The notes under the pieces are model-generated. The model was not told the origin of the DNA. It ran no database searches and saw only the letters and a program-made list of their open reading frames with translations. A DNA stretch of 64,000 bases from the NCBI RefSeq assembly GCF_020873875.1, contig NZ_JAHWGU010000019.1:1-64000 (forward strand). Reading direction: 5' to 3'. The position numbers were made by a program, and so were the translations under genes. The DNA comes from Actinoplanes sp. DH11. GTDB taxonomy: Bacteria; Actinomycetota; Actinomycetes; Mycobacteriales; Micromonosporaceae. Below, one piece after another: positions 1 through 8,762 of this stretch (position 1 is its first letter; every line of letters begins with the position of its first letter).

Positions 1-67
1 GCAGCAACGTCGCGCGTTCCTCGTCTGACAGCGTCAACGGTGCGACAGGGCGCCCAGTCCTTGGCAT
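1..67 (-). CDS. IS630-family transposase, N-terminal part only (cut by window edge)
   Basis: Read on the minus strand from an ATG at 67, this gives MPRTGRPVAPLTLSDEERA and continues off the window. That opening is typical of actinobacterial IS630-type transposases, where it precedes a helix-turn-helix and a DDE catalytic domain that are not visible here. The non-coding stretch to about 116 probably holds the end of the element, since IS630 elements target TA dinucleotides and a TA lies at 115-116, but I could not define the terminal repeat. Whether the element is intact depends on sequence outside the window. Confidence 0.7.
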   Translation of the reverse strand, partial: MPRTGRPVAPLTLSDEERATLL

Positions 68-125
68 CTCACCACGCTACACCACTTATCAGGCGAATTT
101 GTGGCGCAGGACACTAGCAGATCAA

Positions 126-220
126 CAACGCCACCCGGACCAACGCCACCCGGGCCGGGCCAACGCCACCCGGGCCGACAATGCCAGGCGGGCCGACGAC
201 GCCACGCGGGCCAACGCAGC
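126..220. repeat. short imperfect direct repeats
   Basis: The unit CAACGCCACCCGG recurs at 126, 141 and 161, followed by more diverged copies up to about 220, with spacers such as GGGCCGGGC. It fills the space between the IS630 end and the 3' end of the class IV aminotransferase gene. No protein or RNA is evident in it. Confidence 0.6.
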
Positions 221-239
221 GTGACGCGGTCACCGCCGA

Positions 240-1037
240 TCACACCCTGTCGCCGGGGATGGACCGGTACGCCGTGCTCAGCGTCTCCAGCATCGGATGG
301 TCCGGCGTGAACGTCATCCCGTCGATCGAGCGCACGGCCCGGACACCGGCGACCGCGTTAGTCGTGAACGCGAACACCTGGTCGCCGAGCGAGTCCCGGT
401 CCAGCGTGAGCGGGGCGGTGTCGCAGGCGATGCCGGCGTCCGTCAGGGCGTCGGTCAGCAGCCGCATCGTCACCCCGGGCAGGCAGGAGCCGGCCGGCCA
501 CCGGACCCGCCGGCCGTCGGAGAAGCCGATGTTCCAGGTGGCACCCTCGGAGATCCGGCCCTGCGCATCGACGAACACCACGTCGTCGGCTCCGGCGAGT
601 TGCACGGCGCGCCGGTGCCAGACGGCGCCGAACAGGCCGGTGTGCTTGACTTCCGCGAGTTCGCGCTGGTAGCGCACGGACGCGAGGCGCAGGGCGGGCA
701 GCGCGTGCTCCGGCGCGGCCCGGCTGACCACCAGCATGTGCGGCGTCCCACCCGCTGCCGGGCGGGCCAGGTCCAGGTCGGGGGCGAAGACGGTGACGCG
801 TACGACGCAGACCGCCGCCGCGGCCTCGTCGACGGCGCTCCGGATGGACTGTCGCACCGCGCCGGTGTCCAGGTCGGCGCCGAACAGTGTCCGGCAGTCC
901 GCGACCAGCCGCTCCAGGTGCAGCGGCAGCCCGCGCACCGCGCCCCGCTCCACGGTCATCGACGTGAAGTGCCCGTAGTTGTAGAGGGCCAGCGAAGCCA
1001 CTTCCTCAGCGGTCGCCGCCCTGCCGTCGATCTGCAT
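240..1037 (-). CDS. aminotransferase class IV (branched-chain aminotransferase / aminodeoxychorismate lyase-like)
   Basis: A 265-residue protein with the fold-type IV PLP-enzyme pattern. The likely Schiff-base lysine is in VKHTGLFG (about residue 131), and the conserved glutamate-containing strand is ISEGATWNIGF (about 163-173), followed by PGVTMR and a late FAFTTNA phosphate-binding segment. Family members transaminate branched-chain or D-amino acids, or release 4-aminobenzoate from aminodeoxychorismate; the sequence alone does not choose between them. The ATG start is supported by a GAGGGGG ribosome site 8 bases upstream. The gene stands alone, with repeats downstream and a divergent membrane-protein gene upstream. 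Confidence 0.85.
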   Translation of the reverse strand: MQIDGRAATAEEVASLALYNYGHFTSMTVERGAVRGLPLHLERLVADCRTLFGADLDTGAVRQSIRSAVDEAAAAVCVVRVTVFAPDLDLARPAAGGTPHMLVVSRAAPEHALPALRLASVRYQRELAEVKHTGLFGAVWHRRAVQLAGADDVVFVDAQGRISEGATWNIGFSDGRRVRWPAGSCLPGVTMRLLTDALTDAGIACDTAPLTLDRDSLGDQVFAFTTNAVAGVRAVRSIDGMTFTPDHPMLETLSTAYRSIPGDRV

Positions 1038-1128
1038 CGCGCCCCCTCGGTCACTCTGTCCCGCTCATCATGCCCGGCGGCACCGGCGCATTCCTCGTCC
1101 ACCGATCTCGATGACCGATACTGGGTGC

Positions 1129-1407
1129 GTGAACCCGATCAACGAAGACGCTCGTGAACCGCAGGACGGCCGCACCGGGGCCGCGCCGGAACCAGCCCCG
1201 CGCAAGCCGCTGAACAGCAGCTGGGGCTTCACCGTGGCCGGTGGGCTGATTGGCGCCTACTTCCTGATCAGTGGTGCGCTGATGGTCCGGGACAAGCACG
1301 GCAACGGCGTGTTCGCGCTGCTCATGACGGCGGTCCTGGTCCTCGTGGCGGTGTTCGCGCTGCTGCTGTTCCGGTCGTACCAGAAGGAGAAGGCCGCCCG
1401 CGAGTGA
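1129..1407 (+). CDS. small two-helix membrane protein
   Basis: About 92 residues if started at GTG 1129; an in-frame ATG at 1111 adds six. A charged, proline-rich N-terminus (about 30 residues) is followed by two hydrophobic segments, GLIGAYFLISGALMV and VFALLMTAVLVLVAVFALL, and a basic tail. I prefer GTG 1129 because GATACT lies a few bases before it, giving the spacing of a leaderless actinobacterial promoter. No function is recognisable. It lies between the divergent class IV enzyme gene and the GGDEF-EAL gene. Confidence 0.6.
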   Translation: MNPINEDAREPQDGRTGAAPEPAPRKPLNSSWGFTVAGGLIGAYFLISGALMVRDKHGNGVFALLMTAVLVLVAVFALLLFRSYQKEKAARE

Positions 1408-1517
1408 CATCCGCACCGCGGAACCTCGCCGACGTGCAACCCGGCCGCACCTGATCGGCACCCTGCGGGCAACCGGCGCCGCCTTCACTGGGACGGACAC
1501 CTATCCCGGGAGGATTG

Positions 1518-3830
1518 ATGGCGCGGCAGTTGCGTGCCCTCCGCACGCCGTGGGCGCTTTACATCCTGGTCGGTACGGCGGCGACCGCGTGCTTCGCCGC
1601 CAGCCACCAGTGGTGGGCGACCTGGGGCGCCACGGCGGTGCAGGCGTCGGCCGGGCTGGCCGTCGTCCTCGGGGTCGTCCGCCATCGCCCGGCGCGCCCG
1701 CTGTTCTGGTGGCTGCTCGCCGCGGGCCAGCTCATGTACGCGGCAGCGCAGGGCTACTGGCGCATCCGTTTCGACGGCTCGCGCGGGCTGATCCCGTTCG
1801 GGGACGTCAACGACCTGCTCTACCTGGCCGCGCTGATCCTGTTCATCGCCGCCCTGGCCGTCGGCCCCCGGCCACGCGCCAGGTCCCGGGCGGGCACGAT
1901 CGACAGCTTCGCCGTGGTCCTCGGCCTGGCGTTCGGCACCTGGCACCTGATCGCCGCGCCGTACGTGGCGTCCGGCCGGCTGGACTCGTGGGGCATCACG
2001 GTCTTCCTGACCTACGAGAGCCTCGAAGTGCTGCGCATGGCCATCCTGGTGCGGATCCTGCTCGGCGGGCGCCTGACCGGCGCCATCGCGCTGATGACGA
2101 CGGGCATGCTGGTGCAGCTCACGGCGGATCTGGTGTACGGGGTCACGCTGCTCGCCCCGAGCGGACCGGTGGACGCGTGGCAGAACGCCGGGTGGATCAT
2201 CGGCAGCGTCTTCATCGGCGCGGCCGGGCTCTACCGCGACCGCCGGCCGGAACCCGAGACCGGCACGCAGGAGCCGGACGACACCGCGGCCGTCTCCCGG
2301 CTGCGCCTGGGCACCTTCCTCGGGTTGATCCTGGTCTACCCGGCCACGACCGTTCTCGGTGCGGTGCTCAGCGGGGATTACTCGCCGTTGTCGATGACCG
2401 GTTCGGTGCTGCCGATGCTGCTGATGGTCGCCGTCGCCGCCCTGCTCATCGTCCGCCTCGGCATGCTGACGAGCGTGGCGCAGCAGCGCACCGCCGAGAT
2501 GCGCCGGGCCCTGCAGTCCGAGCACGAGCTGCGGGTGAAGCTGGCCCACCAGGCCGGCCACGACCCCCTCACCGGGCTGGCCAACCGCCGTGTGCTGACC
2601 GACGCGCTCGCCGACGTCAGCCGCCGCGGCACCGTGTTCCTGATCGACCTCACCGGGTTCAAGGAGATCAACGACCGCCACGGCCACCCGGTCGGCGACG
2701 CCGTCCTGATCGGCACCGCCCAGCGGCTGACCGCGACCGCGCCCGACGCGATCGTCGCCCGTCTGGGCGGCGACGAGTTCGCCGTCCTCGACCCGGCCCG
2801 GGGTGCCGGCGCCGACGACCTGGCCGCCCGCCTGATCGCCGCCCTCGGCCGGCCGCACCTGATCCACGGCCTGGAGCTGACGTCCGTCGGCCGGCTCGGT
2901 CACGCCGCTCTCGACGGTTCCACCCCGGCGGACCTGATGCGCGACGCCGACCTGGCGCTGTACGCGGCGAAGAAGGAGTGCAGCGGCGCCGCGGTCCGGT
3001 TCCACCCGGGTCTGCGGGACGGCTGGCTGCGGCGTACCGAGATCAGTCAGGGACTCACCCGCGCGCTGGCCGGCGACGGCCTCGCCCTGCACTATCAGCC
3101 GATCGTCGAGCTCGCCACCGGCCGGGTCACCGCCCTGGAGGCGCTGATGCGCTTCACCCCGCCCGGCGGCAGCCCGGTCTCGCCCGTGGAGTTCATCCCG
3201 GTCGCCGAGCAGAGCGGCCTCATCATCGAGCTCGGCCGGTTCGCGTTGCGCACCGCCTGCGCCCAGGTCCGCCCCTGGTACCTGCGGCACGGTGTCGGTG
3301 TCACGGTGAACGTCTCGGTCCGCCAGCTGACCGAGCCCGGCTTCTCCGACGAGGTGCTCACCGTGCTGCGCGACTGCGCGCTCCCGGGCACCGCCCTGAC
3401 CCTGGAGATCACCGAGAGCATGCTGATCGACACCAGCGGCGAGATCTCCACGGCGATCGTGGGAGCCCTGCACGAGCTGCGGTCGCACGGCATCCGGATC
3501 GCCATCGACGACTTCGGCACCGGTTACTCCTCCCTGGCGTACCTCCAGGAACTCCCGATCGACGTGCTCAAGCTCGACCGCTCGCTCACCCTGTCCGCCG
3601 ACCCGACGCCGCGGCAGGTGGCGATCACGCGCGCGGCCGTGGACCTGGGCAACGCCCTGCAACTGGGCACCGTGGCCGAGGGCGTCGAGTCCGCCGAGCA
3701 GGCCCGGGTGCTGCGCGACCTCGGCTGCCCCAAGGCGCAGGGCTTCCACTTCGCCCGCCCGTTGCCCGCCGAGCAGGTCGACGCCCTGCTCGACAGCACG
3801 GCCCGCACCACCGCGGCGGTCCCGGTGTGA
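1518..3830 (+). CDS. membrane-bound GGDEF-EAL protein (cyclic-di-GMP turnover)
   Basis: A 770-residue protein. The first ~310 residues are hydrophobic with about eight to ten predicted membrane helices. They are followed by a short linker, a GGDEF domain with an intact GGDEF motif (near residue 417), and an EAL domain. The EAL catalytic set is complete: EALMR (about 538), NVSVRQL, EITES, DDFGTGYSS (about 663), LKLDRS and AEGVE. The product-inhibition site usually written RxxD just before GGDEF reads TAPD, so feedback inhibition is probably absent. Both synthesis and hydrolysis of cyclic-di-GMP are possible; the net activity cannot be told. ATG 1518 follows a GGGAGG site. It is convergent with the TIR-WD40 gene, with a shared hairpin between them. 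Confidence 0.93.
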   Translation: MARQLRALRTPWALYILVGTAATACFAASHQWWATWGATAVQASAGLAVVLGVVRHRPARPLFWWLLAAGQLMYAAAQGYWRIRFDGSRGLIPFGDVNDLLYLAALILFIAALAVGPRPRARSRAGTIDSFAVVLGLAFGTWHLIAAPYVASGRLDSWGITVFLTYESLEVLRMAILVRILLGGRLTGAIALMTTGMLVQLTADLVYGVTLLAPSGPVDAWQNAGWIIGSVFIGAAGLYRDRRPEPETGTQEPDDTAAVSRLRLGTFLGLILVYPATTVLGAVLSGDYSPLSMTGSVLPMLLMVAVAALLIVRLGMLTSVAQQRTAEMRRALQSEHELRVKLAHQAGHDPLTGLANRRVLTDALADVSRRGTVFLIDLTGFKEINDRHGHPVGDAVLIGTAQRLTATAPDAIVARLGGDEFAVLDPARGAGADDLAARLIAALGRPHLIHGLELTSVGRLGHAALDGSTPADLMRDADLALYAAKKECSGAAVRFHPGLRDGWLRRTEISQGLTRALAGDGLALHYQPIVELATGRVTALEALMRFTPPGGSPVSPVEFIPVAEQSGLIIELGRFALRTACAQVRPWYLRHGVGVTVNVSVRQLTEPGFSDEVLTVLRDCALPGTALTLEITESMLIDTSGEISTAIVGALHELRSHGIRIAIDDFGTGYSSLAYLQELPIDVLKLDRSLTLSADPTPRQVAITRAAVDLGNALQLGTVAEGVESAEQARVLRDLGCPKAQGFHFARPLPAEQVDALLDSTARTTAAVPV

Positions 3831-3858
3831 CCGCCGGGGCCTGCGGTGCCGGCGGTCA
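3828..3858. terminator. bidirectional hairpin containing both stop codons
   Basis: TGACCGCCGG (3828-3837) and CCGGCGGTCA (3849-3858) form a perfect 10-bp stem with an 11-base loop. The first three bases are the stop codon of the GGDEF-EAL gene and the last three are the reverse-complement stop of the TIR-WD40 gene. The two convergent genes therefore share one structure at their ends. No T tract is present, as is common in high-GC genomes. Confidence 0.7.
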
Positions 3859-6800
3859 GCAGGTGCTCTCGTGGGGGAGTTCGGGGATGTAGCGGTTCCA
3901 TTCCTCCTCGGTGAGGCCGCGTCCGGTGATCGAGCAGGCATGTCCGTCGGGGTCGGCGAGGAGCTCCGCCGGCACCGAGTAGTCCCACAGCGTCACGGAT
4001 CGGCTGCCGGCGGCGGCCAGGGTGCGGCCGTCCGGGCTGAACGCCAGGTCGCGGGTGCGGAGCTGGGCGTGCGCCAGCGTGGCCACGCGGACCGGGGTGC
4101 TGGGGTCGGTGACCTCCCACAGCCGGGCCTCACTGATCCCGCCGGTCGCCAGGATGCGCCCGTCCGGGCTGAAACCCAGCCAGCTCGACCCGTTGTCGGA
4201 GCCTCGCAGCGAGCCGAGCCGGTGCGGCTGCGCCAGGTCGGCGATGTCCCACAGGGTCACCGTGCCGTCGTAACCGGCGCCGACGGCCATGGTGCCGCCG
4301 TCCGGGCTGAACGCCATCGTCAACGTGTTGGTGCCCATCGACAGCTCACCGTGACGCACCGGGGCGGACCGGTCGGCCAGGTCCCACAGTGTCACGTTGT
4401 AGCCGGACGAGATGCCCATGGTGCGCCCGTCCGAGCTGAACGCGATCGAACTCACGTTGCCGCGCTCGGTGACCTCGGCGACCGGCGTCGGCCGTGTCCG
4501 GTCGGCCAGGTCGAACAGGATTGTCGGGCTGCCCACCCGGGCTACCGCCAGGGTCTGCCCGTCGGGACTGAGCTTGAGCGCGTACACGCTCCTCTTCTTG
4601 TCGTCCGTCATCGTGGCCAGCAGCCTGGGCTCGGCCGGCGTGGTCATGTCCACCAGCGTCACGAGCCCGTTCAACCCGGCGAGGGCCAGGGTGCGTCCGT
4701 CCTCGCTGAGGTCCATCAGCGTGATCCAGTCGGTGTGCAGGGGCCGGGGCGCACCCTGGACGGGACCCGCCGGATCGGCCAGGTCCCAGGTCACCGCCGT
4801 GCCCGGCGCGTCGGCGGCCATCACGGTGCGGCCGTCCGGCCCGAACCGGACGCCCACCACGTCGGCCGGGTCGGGGCGGGGGAGCGCGGCCACGACGTCC
4901 CGGGCGAACGCACCCCTGGTCTTCCAGAGGGTCGCCGCCTTCCGCTCGCCGGCGGTGAACAGCATCTTCCCGTCGGGGCTGAGCGCCATCGACCGGATGG
5001 GGCCGTCGCGGCCGGTCAGGGTGCCGACGCGGCCCAGCAGCGCCGTCTGCCCCGGTATCGCGCCGAGCGTCAGGTTCCGCAGCCGCGTGGTCCCGCTGGA
5101 GTCGCTGAGGGCCAGCGTGTTGCCGTCCGAGGTGAACGCCATCCGGGTGAGCGCGGCGTCCCCGGTCGCCGAGTCCAGCGCGGTGCCGCGTTTGGGCTTG
5201 GCCGGGACGCGCATGTCGTACGGGGCCATCAGGCGGTCCTTCTCCTCGATCGCCACCACCGGCAGTCTCGGGTTGAACACGACGATCCCGTCGGCCCGGG
5301 CGTTGGCGATCGTGGCGAGCTGGACCGGCCGGGTCCGATCGGCCAGGTCCCACACGGCGGCCGTCGCGCCGCCGGTCACCGCGATCTTCCCGTCCGGGCT
5401 GAACGTCAGCGAATGTGCCGGCACCGTGGCGAGCGCGGCCGGCGCCTCACCGGGCGGCATATCCCACAGCGTGGTGTTCTTGTCGCGGTTGCTCGTGGCG
5501 ACGGTGCGCCCGTCCGGGCTGAACGACACCGTGACGATCCCGGCGGCGTCGGGCAGCTCCGTCAGCCGCACCGGGTGCGCCGGGTCGCGCACGTCCCACA
5601 GCACCGCCGGCGACTGCCCGTCCGTGACGGCGAGGGTCCGCCCGTCCGGCCCGGTCGTCAGCGTCTTCGCGGTGGACCCGCCGGCCGGCACGCCGGTGAG
5701 CCGGACCGGCTGCGCCGGGCGGGAGACGTCCCACAGCGACACCGTGCCGCCGACGTCGGCGGTGGCCAGCACCCCGTTCCCCACGGCGGCGACATGTGTG
5801 ACGCCGGTGAGGGCGCCGGCGTAGTTCGTCGACATGACGAGATGGCTGAGCTGGTCACGCGTACGCTCGTCGGGGTGCAGCCGTTGCGCTGCCACGCCCA
5901 GCATGAGGGCCTTCCGCGGATCGAACTCGATCATGGCGCGGGCGCGGTCCACCAGCCGCTGGTTGATCGCGATCCGCCGCTGCAGGGCCGCCTCCTCGCG
6001 CTGCCGGCGGGCCTCCTCGGCCGCCTCCCGGGCCAGCTGTTCCTGCTCCCGGGCGATCCTCTCCTGCCGCCGCCGTTCCTCGGTCGCCTGCTCGGCCAGC
6101 TCCTGGTGGTGCTCGGCGAGCTTCTCCTGCTGCCGCGCCCGGTCCTCGGCCTGGTCCGCGACCTCCTGTTGCCGCCGGGCCTCCTGCTCGTACTCCCGGG
6201 CCCGCTCCTGCTGTTCCCGCGCGTTCTCCTTCTCGCGCTTCGCGTTCTCGCTCTCCCGGCGCGCGTCCTCCTTCGCCCGCCTGGCGTCCTCGGCGGAACG
6301 GCGGGCGTCCTCCTGCTGCCGGCGGGCGTTCTCCTTCTCCCGCCGGGCGTTCTCGGCGGATCGCCGGGCGTCTTCGGCCGAGCGGCGGGCGTCCTCCTTC
6401 TCGCGGCGGGCGTCCTCCTGATGGCGCCGGGCGTTCTCCTGCTGCCGGCGGGCCTCCTCGGCGGATCGCCGGGCGTTCCCCTGCTGGTGGCGGGCGTTGT
6501 CCTGCTCCCGCCCCGCGTTCGCCTGCTGCAGGGCGGCCTCCGCCGCGGCCTGGTCGGCCAGTTCGCGCTGCTCCCGGGCCAGCCGCTCCTGCCGGCGGGT
6601 CTCCGCCGCGGCGGCCCGCGCCCGATCCTCCTGCACCTGGGCGTTGCCCTGCTGCCGGCGCGACTCCTGGGTGGCCCGCTCCGCGCTGCCGCGCTGTTCG
6701 GAGGCGATCTGCTGCTGCCGCCGCGCCTCCACCGCCGAGGCGTTGGCCCGCCCGGCGTTGCGCATCGCCAGGACCCCGGTCAGCGAGGCCACCAGCGCCA

Positions 6801-7395
6801 GCACCACCAGCGTCGCGGTCGCCGCCGACCACAGCCGGCGGGCCCGCCGATGCTGGCGTACGTCCTCGCCCTCCAGCTCGTCCTTGCTGACACCGTGCAT
6901 CGGCGCTGCCAGCTGCGCGATCGCATCCCGGAAGCGGGCGTGCCGCAGGCTCAGGTGCAGGTCGTCACGGGCCCACCGCAGGTCCAGGTAGAGCGGTTCC
7001 TCGACGAAAACCCCGCGCAGGGCGTCCGGCACCGCCGTGGAGTCGGCGGTGAAGTCGCCGGCCGCGGCGTCCCAGCGCCACTCGCCGTCGGTCAGCACCG
7101 GCAGGATCTGCTGCGGTGACTTCGTGGCCACCCAGTGCTCGATCTCCTTGTTCACCCACGGCGAGCGTGCCGCCTCCGGCGAGGCGAGGAGCACGAAATG
7201 CTGTGAACCGTCCAGCGCGGTCTGGATCGACGACCACAGCCCCGGCGTGACCGCCAGCCCGGTCTGATCCCGGAAGATCCACAACGCGCGGCGCCGGTGC
7301 CACGGCCTCGCGAGCCGGTGCAGGCCACGCTGCACGGCAGGCGCGAGGCGCCCGTCAGCGGCGTGGCTGTACGAGATGAACCCATCGAACGGCAT
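3856..7395 (-). CDS. TIR domain / membrane helix / heptad coiled coil / WD40 protein
   Basis: A 1179-residue protein in four parts. Residues 1-165 are a TIR domain (FDGFISYSH start; IFRDQ; LLASPEAARSPWVNKEIEHW, with Glu84 at the expected NADase position). Residues about 189-211 form one membrane helix. Residues about 220-490 are a highly charged coiled coil, including a run of near-perfect seven-residue repeats of the form ARRxxEN/ED. Residues about 525-1160 hold roughly a dozen WD40-like blades, with FSPDGRTLA and TLWD recurring. Bacterial TIR domains often cleave NAD or make cyclic ADP-ribose signals, and WD40 propellers bind partners, so a sensor-effector role in defence or cell death is plausible. 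That role is inference. It is divergently oriented from a flavin monooxygenase gene. Confidence 0.9.
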   Translation of the reverse strand: MPFDGFISYSHAADGRLAPAVQRGLHRLARPWHRRRALWIFRDQTGLAVTPGLWSSIQTALDGSQHFVLLASPEAARSPWVNKEIEHWVATKSPQQILPVLTDGEWRWDAAAGDFTADSTAVPDALRGVFVEEPLYLDLRWARDDLHLSLRHARFRDAIAQLAAPMHGVSKDELEGEDVRQHRRARRLWSAATATLVVLALVASLTGVLAMRNAGRANASAVEARRQQQIASEQRGSAERATQESRRQQGNAQVQEDRARAAAAETRRQERLAREQRELADQAAAEAALQQANAGREQDNARHQQGNARRSAEEARRQQENARRHQEDARREKEDARRSAEDARRSAENARREKENARRQQEDARRSAEDARRAKEDARRESENAKREKENAREQQERAREYEQEARRQQEVADQAEDRARQQEKLAEHHQELAEQATEERRRQERIAREQEQLAREAAEEARRQREEAALQRRIAINQRLVDRARAMIEFDPRKALMLGVAAQRLHPDERTRDQLSHLVMSTNYAGALTGVTHVAAVGNGVLATADVGGTVSLWDVSRPAQPVRLTGVPAGGSTAKTLTTGPDGRTLAVTDGQSPAVLWDVRDPAHPVRLTELPDAAGIVTVSFSPDGRTVATSNRDKNTTLWDMPPGEAPAALATVPAHSLTFSPDGKIAVTGGATAAVWDLADRTRPVQLATIANARADGIVVFNPRLPVVAIEEKDRLMAPYDMRVPAKPKRGTALDSATGDAALTRMAFTSDGNTLALSDSSGTTRLRNLTLGAIPGQTALLGRVGTLTGRDGPIRSMALSPDGKMLFTAGERKAATLWKTRGAFARDVVAALPRPDPADVVGVRFGPDGRTVMAADAPGTAVTWDLADPAGPVQGAPRPLHTDWITLMDLSEDGRTLALAGLNGLVTLVDMTTPAEPRLLATMTDDKKRSVYALKLSPDGQTLAVARVGSPTILFDLADRTRPTPVAEVTERGNVSSIAFSSDGRTMGISSGYNVTLWDLADRSAPVRHGELSMGTNTLTMAFSPDGGTMAVGAGYDGTVTLWDIADLAQPHRLGSLRGSDNGSSWLGFSPDGRILATGGISEARLWEVTDPSTPVRVATLAHAQLRTRDLAFSPDGRTLAAAGSRSVTLWDYSVPAELLADPDGHACSITGRGLTEEEWNRYIPELPHESTC

Positions 7396-7562
7396 GGCCC
7401 GGTCCCCGTGGTCGAATTGATCGGCGGCGACCGATTGTCCATGCCGGGGCCGCTCAGGAGAAGAGCGGTGGCCACAGAGATCCCGAGCCGGGCGTCCGGC
7501 GGTGTGGTCCGCGCCGCCGCGTGGCGGGGAACAAGCGCGCCGGCGTACGCGCTCGCACTGTT

Positions 7563-8648
7563 GTGATCAACGCCGAGTTGCGACTCTCGCTGCTGGACCG
7601 GTCCCGTATCCGCACCGGCGAGACGGAGGCGGCGGCGCTGCGGGGGACCGTCGAGCGGGCGCAGCACGTCGAACGGCTCGGGTACGACCGGTTCTGGGTC
7701 GCCGAGCACCACGGGGTGCCGGGGATCGCGGGCGCCGCCCCGGCCGTGCTGCTGGCCGCCGTCGCCGGTGCGACGACGAGCATCCGGCTGGGTTCGGCCG
7801 GCGTGATGCTGCCGCACCACCAGCCGCTGGTCGTCGCCGAGCAGTTCGCCACCCTGTCCGCCTTCGCCCCGGGCCGGGTGGACCTGGGGCTGGGCCGGTC
7901 ACCCGGCTTCACCGCCCCGGTGCGCCGGGCACTGCGACAGAACGACCCCGGCCCGGCAGCCGGCCGCGAATCAGCCGCCGGCAGCGATTCAGCTGGGGGC
8001 CGCGACGAGGCCGCCGACCATGCCGCAGCCGCCGACCGGGCCTTTGCCGCCGACCTCGCCGAGTTGCGCGCGTTCCTCGGCGGCACGGCGGAGGTCACCC
8101 TGCATCCGCAGCCCGACGGCCCGGTGCCGCTGTATGTGCTCGCCACCGGCAGCGGACTGCGGATCGCCGCCGAGCTCGGGCTCCCGGTGATCGTCGGCGG
8201 GCCCCTGCTGGGGGTGGGCAGCGACCCGGAGCCCGGGCTGGCGGCGCTCGCCGGGTACCGGCGCGGCTTCCGGCCGTCGGCCGAGCAGCCGGAGCCGCGG
8301 GTGGCGATCAGCCTCGACGTGCTGATCGCCGACACGGCGGCGGAGGCGGCCGACCTCATCCTGCCGGAGGCGAGGGCGATGGCCCGGAGCCGGACCACCG
8401 GGGAGTTCCCGCCCCTGGAACCGGTGGCCGTGGCCCGCGCCGCCGCCCGTACCCCGCGTCAGCAGCAATATCTGGACCGCACCGCCGCCGCCGCGATCAC
8501 CGGCACGGCGGCGCAGGTGGAACGCCGGCTCGCCGAACTGCTGGACCGCACCGGTGCCGCCGAACTGGTCACCGCCGGCAGCACCTTCGACCGGGCCGCC
8601 CTGGCCGCGTCGGACGCGAGCCTGGCCGCCCTGTTCGGCCGTCCCTAG
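7563..8648 (+). CDS. luciferase-like flavin-dependent monooxygenase
   Basis: A 361-residue LLM-class protein. The N-terminal LRLSLLDRS, the conserved WVAEHHG and the later SIRLGSAGVMLPHHQPL and RVDLGLGRSPG match the TIM-barrel flavin-binding pattern shared with alkanal monooxygenases of the MsnO8 subgroup. An alanine-rich insertion (about residues 125-160) interrupts the barrel and is unusual. The substrate is unknown. I prefer GTG 7563 because it starts close to the first conserved strand; a GTG at 7521 would add 14 residues without clear homology. It is convergent with a second member of the family, with repeated DNA between the two genes. Confidence 0.85.
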   Translation: MINAELRLSLLDRSRIRTGETEAAALRGTVERAQHVERLGYDRFWVAEHHGVPGIAGAAPAVLLAAVAGATTSIRLGSAGVMLPHHQPLVVAEQFATLSAFAPGRVDLGLGRSPGFTAPVRRALRQNDPGPAAGRESAAGSDSAGGRDEAADHAAAADRAFAADLAELRAFLGGTAEVTLHPQPDGPVPLYVLATGSGLRIAAELGLPVIVGGPLLGVGSDPEPGLAALAGYRRGFRPSAEQPEPRVAISLDVLIADTAAEAADLILPEARAMARSRTTGEFPPLEPVAVARAAARTPRQQQYLDRTAAAAITGTAAQVERRLAELLDRTGAAELVTAGSTFDRAALAASDASLAALFGRP

Positions 8649-8762
8649 GCCGCCACGCCGAGCACGGCCCCGGCGCCGCCACGCCGAGCACGGCCCCGGC
8701 GTCAAAGCCGGGGCCATACCGAGTGCGGCCCCGGCGGTCAGGCCGCCACGCCGAGCACGGCC
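8649..8762. repeat. threefold repeat of a gene 3' end
   Basis: GCCGCCACGCCGAGCACGG occurs at 8649, 8675 and 8742. The last copy is the coding end (AVLGVAA) of the minus-strand monooxygenase gene; the other two lie beyond its stop codon, between the two convergent genes. The spacer also contains related CGAGTGCGGCCCCGGCGG sequence. No gene fits in this space. Confidence 0.8.

Noticed and set aside
125..220. Short CRISPR-like array
   Set aside because: Repeats are too short (about 13 bases), too close together and imperfect, and no cas gene is near.
1485..3941. Very long open frame on the minus strand opposite the GGDEF-EAL gene
   Set aside because: Composition is Arg/Gly/Gln-rich without domains, and the plus strand encodes a complete conserved protein. 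It reflects high-GC codon bias.
3871..7119. Long plus-strand frame opposite the TIR-WD40 gene with Leu-Leu-Pro repeats
   Set aside because: It is the reverse reading of the heptad-repeat coil and WD40 blades; the repeated look comes from the real gene.
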